From positions 234,242-298,241 of the forward strand of contig NZ_JADKNH010000008.1 in the NCBI RefSeq assembly GCF_015352425.1: a stretch of DNA of 64,000 bases, in the 5' to 3' direction. Under the pieces are notes generated by a model. The model was given only the letters and a program-made list of their open reading frames with translations, was not told where the DNA came from and did no database searches. Shown here one piece after another: positions 61,793 to 64,000 of the stretch. The translations under genes and the position numbers were made by a program. Position 1 is the stretch's first letter. Each line of letters begins with the position of its first letter. This DNA comes from Fusibacter ferrireducens. Lineage in GTDB: Bacteria > Bacillota > Clostridia > Peptostreptococcales > Acidaminobacteraceae.

Positions 61793-62068
61793 TTAAACGT
61801 TTTTTTGGGACTTTTTACTCATGTCAAATAGCAATTCATATAAGTTCAAAATTTCATTTAAATGTTTATAGCCTTCCAATTTATCGGTCAAATTTTGTTT
61901 GATTTGAGCTTCCCGACTCAATTGATCAATAGGCTGATCATAGCTTTTTTTTAATCGCCCGACTTCATCGGTAATTTCAAATCTTTGCTCTAATAACACA
62001 CATATCTGCTCATCTATGCGATCTAATTGATCTCTCAACGCTTCTAATTCTATTTCAAATAACATCAT
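61793..62068 (-). CDS. Chorismate-mutase-like (AroQ type) small helical protein
   Basis: A 91-residue helical protein: LRDQLDRIDEQICVLLEQRFEITDEVGRLKKSYDQPIDQLSREAQI follows the CM type II pattern (LR..ID..D..L..L...R......V...K), with the arginine and lysine of the active site present. It would convert chorismate to prephenate if active; a helical protein of another role remains possible as the rest of the pathway is not here. The start is the ATG pair at 62068/62065, after GAGGAGG. Confidence 0.75.
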   Translation of the reverse strand: MMLFEIELEALRDQLDRIDEQICVLLEQRFEITDEVGRLKKSYDQPIDQLSREAQIKQNLTDKLEGYKHLNEILNLYELLFDMSKKSQKNV

Positions 62069-62121
62069 GTGCCTCCTCAATAAATACTCATAATAGCTCA
62101 TTTTTCCTAGCTGTTCTCTAC

Positions 62122-62649
62122 CTATTTTTTATATTCTGTTCTCAAGATACTCATAATGACTTCATCATGAAATGCACCATTTCTATAAATGGCATTTCTA
62201 AGCCGTCCTTCCTCAACAAATCCATTTTTAATATATGATTTTATTGCACGGTCATTGAAACCAAAAACTCTCAATTCCACACGTTCAACACTGATTTGCT
62301 TAAAGATAAATGCTAAGAGCAATGCCATGGCTTCTGTTCCAAAACCCTTACTTTTAAATCGATCATCACCTATAAATATACCGATATTGCAACTTCTATT
62401 ATTCCAATCAATTGAATTAATACCACAACCGCCAATGTACAAATCATCCTCCACTGTACAAATTGCAAAATTGTAAGAGTCGCTTTTTTTTCTCTGCGAT
62501 TCATACCAATCCATTTCATTATCAAAATTCATTGGATATGGAACACCAACACTCAAATTATAAAACGAATCTTCATTATTCATATATTTATATGCCAATT
62601 CAACATCCTTACGCTCAACTGCTCGTAAATAGACTTTACTCCCCTTCAT
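62122..62649 (-). CDS. GNAT-family N-acetyltransferase (RimJ/RimL-like)
   Basis: A 175-residue acetyltransferase. MKGSKVYLRAVERKDVELAYKYMND-type start, GIFIGDDRFKSKGFGTEAM (acetyl-CoA binding) and LRVFGFNDRAIKSYIKNGFVEEGRLRNAIYRNGAFHD are features of the RimJ/RimL branch. These act on protein N-termini, spermidine or antibiotics; the substrate is not readable. ATGGAGGAA is the Shine-Dalgarno. Confidence 0.88.
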   Translation of the reverse strand: MKGSKVYLRAVERKDVELAYKYMNNEDSFYNLSVGVPYPMNFDNEMDWYESQRKKSDSYNFAICTVEDDLYIGGCGINSIDWNNRSCNIGIFIGDDRFKSKGFGTEAMALLLAFIFKQISVERVELRVFGFNDRAIKSYIKNGFVEEGRLRNAIYRNGAFHDEVIMSILRTEYKK

Positions 62650-62765
62650 AAAAATTCCTCCATGTATTTTAGAAGAAATTTTATCATTCTATAAATTAAA
62701 AGTCAACTGTTCTCATGTGTATTCTCATTTAACAACTTATGGCTTCAATCTATATAAAAATATAT

Positions 62766-62801
62766 AAAAAAACAGCGATGAAATTGCTTCATCACTGCTT
62801 T
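62766..62801 (-). terminator. Terminator of the tRNA cluster
   Basis: CAGTGATGAA pairs with TTCATCGCTG (minus strand, one G-U) around GCAAT, followed by seven U. It lies 5 bases past tRNA-Phe. Confidence 0.88.
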
Positions 62802-62805
62802 TTAA

Positions 62806-62881
62806 TGGTGCCCGGAGGCGGAATCGAACCACCGACACGGGGATTTTCAGTCCCCTGCTCTACCGACTGAGCTATCCGGGC
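62806..62881 (-). tRNA. tRNA-Phe (GAA)
   Basis: Full cloverleaf with acceptor GCCCGGA, anticodon loop CTGAAAA and encoded CCA. Last gene of the cluster in the direction of transcription. Confidence 0.96.
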
Positions 62882-62882
62882 A

Positions 62883-62959
<77 letters not shown>

Positions 62960-62981
62960 CAATTAAGGGTTATTTAGTAAT

Positions 62982-63070
62982 TGGCGGAGAGGGTGGGATT
63001 CGAACCCACGTGGGCTCACACCCTAACGGTTTTCAAGACCGCCCCGTTATGACCGCTTCGGTACCTCTCC
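62982..63070 (-). tRNA. tRNA-Ser (TGA)
   Basis: Class II tRNA with long variable arm; acceptor GGAGAGG, anticodon loop CTTGAAA, encoded CCA. Confidence 0.95.
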
Positions 63071-63085
63071 ATATACTTACTAAAT

Positions 63086-63162
63086 TGGTGCGTCCATAGG
63101 GACTCGAACCCCAAACCCCCGCCTTAGAAGGGCGGTGCTCTATCCAGTTGAGCTATGAACGC
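63086..63162 (-). tRNA. tRNA-Arg (TCT)
   Basis: Acceptor GCGTTCA, anticodon loop CTTCTAA, encoded CCA. Confidence 0.95.
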
Positions 63163-63167
63163 ATATT

Positions 63168-63242
63168 TGGAGCGGAAGACGAGATTCGAACTCGCGACCC
63201 TCGCCTTGGCAAGGCGATGCTCTACCACTGAGCCACTTCCGC
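63168..63242 (-). tRNA. tRNA-Gly (GCC)
   Basis: Acceptor GCGGAAG, anticodon loop TTGCCAA, encoded CCA. Confidence 0.95.
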
Positions 63243-63249
63243 ATAATGT

Positions 63250-63334
63250 TGGTGGAGGGAGAAGGATTCGAACCTTCGAAATCGCTGATAACGGATTTAC
63301 AGTCCGTCCCCTTTGGCCACTCGGGAACCCCTCC
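63250..63334 (-). tRNA. tRNA-Tyr (GTA)
   Basis: Class II tRNA with long variable arm; acceptor GGAGGGG, anticodon loop CTGTAAA, encoded CCA. Confidence 0.95.
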
Positions 63335-63342
63335 AGATTTTT

Positions 63343-63418
<76 letters not shown>

Positions 63419-63504
63419 ATTTAAAACTTTTATCAACATCACTGTTGACTGACACTTGGCAATCTTTCGATTGCTGGTCACTTTCGTAATTCCGAAAGTG
63501 AAAA

Positions 63505-63581
63505 TGGCGACCCAGAACGGACTCGAACCGTCGACCTCCAGCGTGACAGGCTGGCGTTCTAACCAACTGAACTACTGGGCC
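63505..63581 (-). tRNA. tRNA-Asp (GTC)
   Basis: Acceptor GGCCCAG, anticodon loop CTGTCAC, encoded CCA. Confidence 0.95.
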
Positions 63582-63584
63582 ATG

Positions 63585-63660
63585 TGGTGGGAGTAATAGG
63601 GCTCGAACCTATGACCCTCTGCTTGTAAGGCAGATGCTCTCCCAGCTGAGCTATACTCCC
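63585..63660 (-). tRNA. tRNA-Val (TAC)
   Basis: Acceptor GGGAGTA, anticodon loop CTTACAA, encoded CCA. It complements the lone tRNA-Val (GAC) at 36.4 kb. Confidence 0.95.
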
Positions 63661-63692
63661 ATGTGTCCGTTTTAAAGTTTCGGACAAACTAA

Positions 63693-63767
63693 TGGTGACC
63701 CCTAGGGGAATCGAACCCCTGTTACCGCCGTGAAAGGGCGGTGTCTTGACCGCTTGACCAAGGGGCC
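63693..63767 (-). tRNA. tRNA-Glu (TTC)
   Basis: Acceptor GGCCCCT, anticodon loop CTTTCAC, encoded CCA. Confidence 0.95.
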
Positions 63768-63770
63768 ATG

Positions 63771-63846
63771 TGGTTGCGGAGACAGGATTTGAACCTGTGA
63801 CCTTTGGGTTATGAGCCCAACGAGCTGCCAACTGCTCCACTCCGCG
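63771..63846 (-). tRNA. Initiator tRNA-fMet (CAT)
   Basis: Anticodon loop CTCATAA. The first acceptor pair is C1 x A72 (CGCGGAG against CTCCGCA), and the anticodon stem ends in three G-C pairs, both marks of the initiator. CCA is encoded. Confidence 0.94.
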
Positions 63847-63880
63847 ATGTTTTAAAGTGTGCTTTGCTTCAAAAAAAAAT

Positions 63881-63969
63881 TGGTGCCGAAGACCGGAATC
63901 GAACCGGTACGATCGGTAAGGATCGCAGGATTTTAAGTCCTGTGCGTCTGCCAGTTCCGCCACTTCGGC
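63881..63969 (-). tRNA. tRNA-Leu (TAA)
   Basis: Class II tRNA with long variable arm; acceptor GCCGAAG, anticodon loop CTTAAAA, encoded CCA. Confidence 0.95.
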
Positions 63970-63973
63970 TAAA

Positions 63974-64000
63974 TGGCTCCAAGGGAGGGATTCGAACCCT
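63974..64000 (-). tRNA. tRNA 3' half, cut by window edge (probably Asn)
   Basis: Only the T arm (TTCGAAT loop), the 3' acceptor strand CCTTGGA, G73 and CCA are in the window. U1-A72 with G73 is typical of tRNA-Asn, but the anticodon is outside. Confidence 0.6.

Overview
The window is AT-rich DNA from an anaerobic, low-GC Gram-positive bacterium of the class Clostridia. The main signs are a glmS ribozyme, a T-box leader on leuS, a CsoR-controlled copper ATPase, CdaA/CdaR, ferredoxin-linked 2-oxoacid oxidation joined to phosphotransbutyrylase and butyrate kinases, and near-consensus sigma-A promoters. The gene set recalls amino-acid- and sugar-fermenting genera such as Fusibacter or Acidaminobacter; that placement is from memory and is weak. 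Most genes lie on the minus strand. No prophage, IS transposase or CRISPR array was seen.

Layout. 1-5.3 kb: a Nudix hydrolase cut by the window edge, a MazG-like hydrolase, a 2-Cys peroxiredoxin, a SorC-type regulator, an IspD-type cytidylyltransferase and three small proteins. 5.8-9.9 kb: a glucitol-family PTS operon (gutM, EIIC, EIIBC, EIIA) that also carries a DRL/COG4091-type oxidoreductase and an HPr paralogue. 10.3-16.9 kb: a TPP-dependent 2-oxoacid (acetoin or pyruvate) dehydrogenase operon with lipB and lipA. 17.6-21.7 kb: L25/Ctc, DbpA, MscS and a PHP phosphatase. 21.8-24.8 kb: copA-csoR, with what looks like a copZ nested inside copA. 25-32 kb: a GltA-like flavoprotein, leuS with its T-box, and a short MutS2. 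32.4-36.5 kb: flavin reductase, a STAS/PP2C signalling pair, a PRPP synthetase and tRNA-Val. 36.7-48 kb: a chemoreceptor, an XRE-PAS regulator, glmS with its ribozyme, an HD-GYP protein, a chemoreceptor-like protein without the signalling tip, tRNA selenouridine synthase and a dipeptidase. 48-50.5 kb: glmM and a GDT1-type transporter. 50.7-59.3 kb: a sigma-54-controlled operon for oxidation of branched-chain or other 2-oxoacids to acyl-CoA and then, via Ptb and two Buk paralogues, to acid plus ATP. 59.5-62.6 kb: cdaR-cdaA, a chorismate-mutase-like protein and a GNAT acetyltransferase. 62.8-64 kb: a cluster of at least 13 tRNA genes that runs off the right edge.

Points that stand out. (1) A ~98-bp imperfectly palindromic repeat occurs at five intergenic loci, and every time it abuts the T-tract of an intrinsic terminator. 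(2) The PTS operon combines polyol phosphorylation with a DXR-like oxidoreductase and lies near an ispD, which suggests import of a methylerythritol-like polyol into the MEP pathway or a related catabolic route. (3) copA carries a C-terminal HMA domain with its own strong Shine-Dalgarno and ATG, which would yield a 69-residue CopZ. (4) The glmS ribozyme is separated from glmS by an intrinsic terminator-like hairpin. (5) Two structured RNAs with their own terminators lie between mutS2 and the flavin reductase gene.
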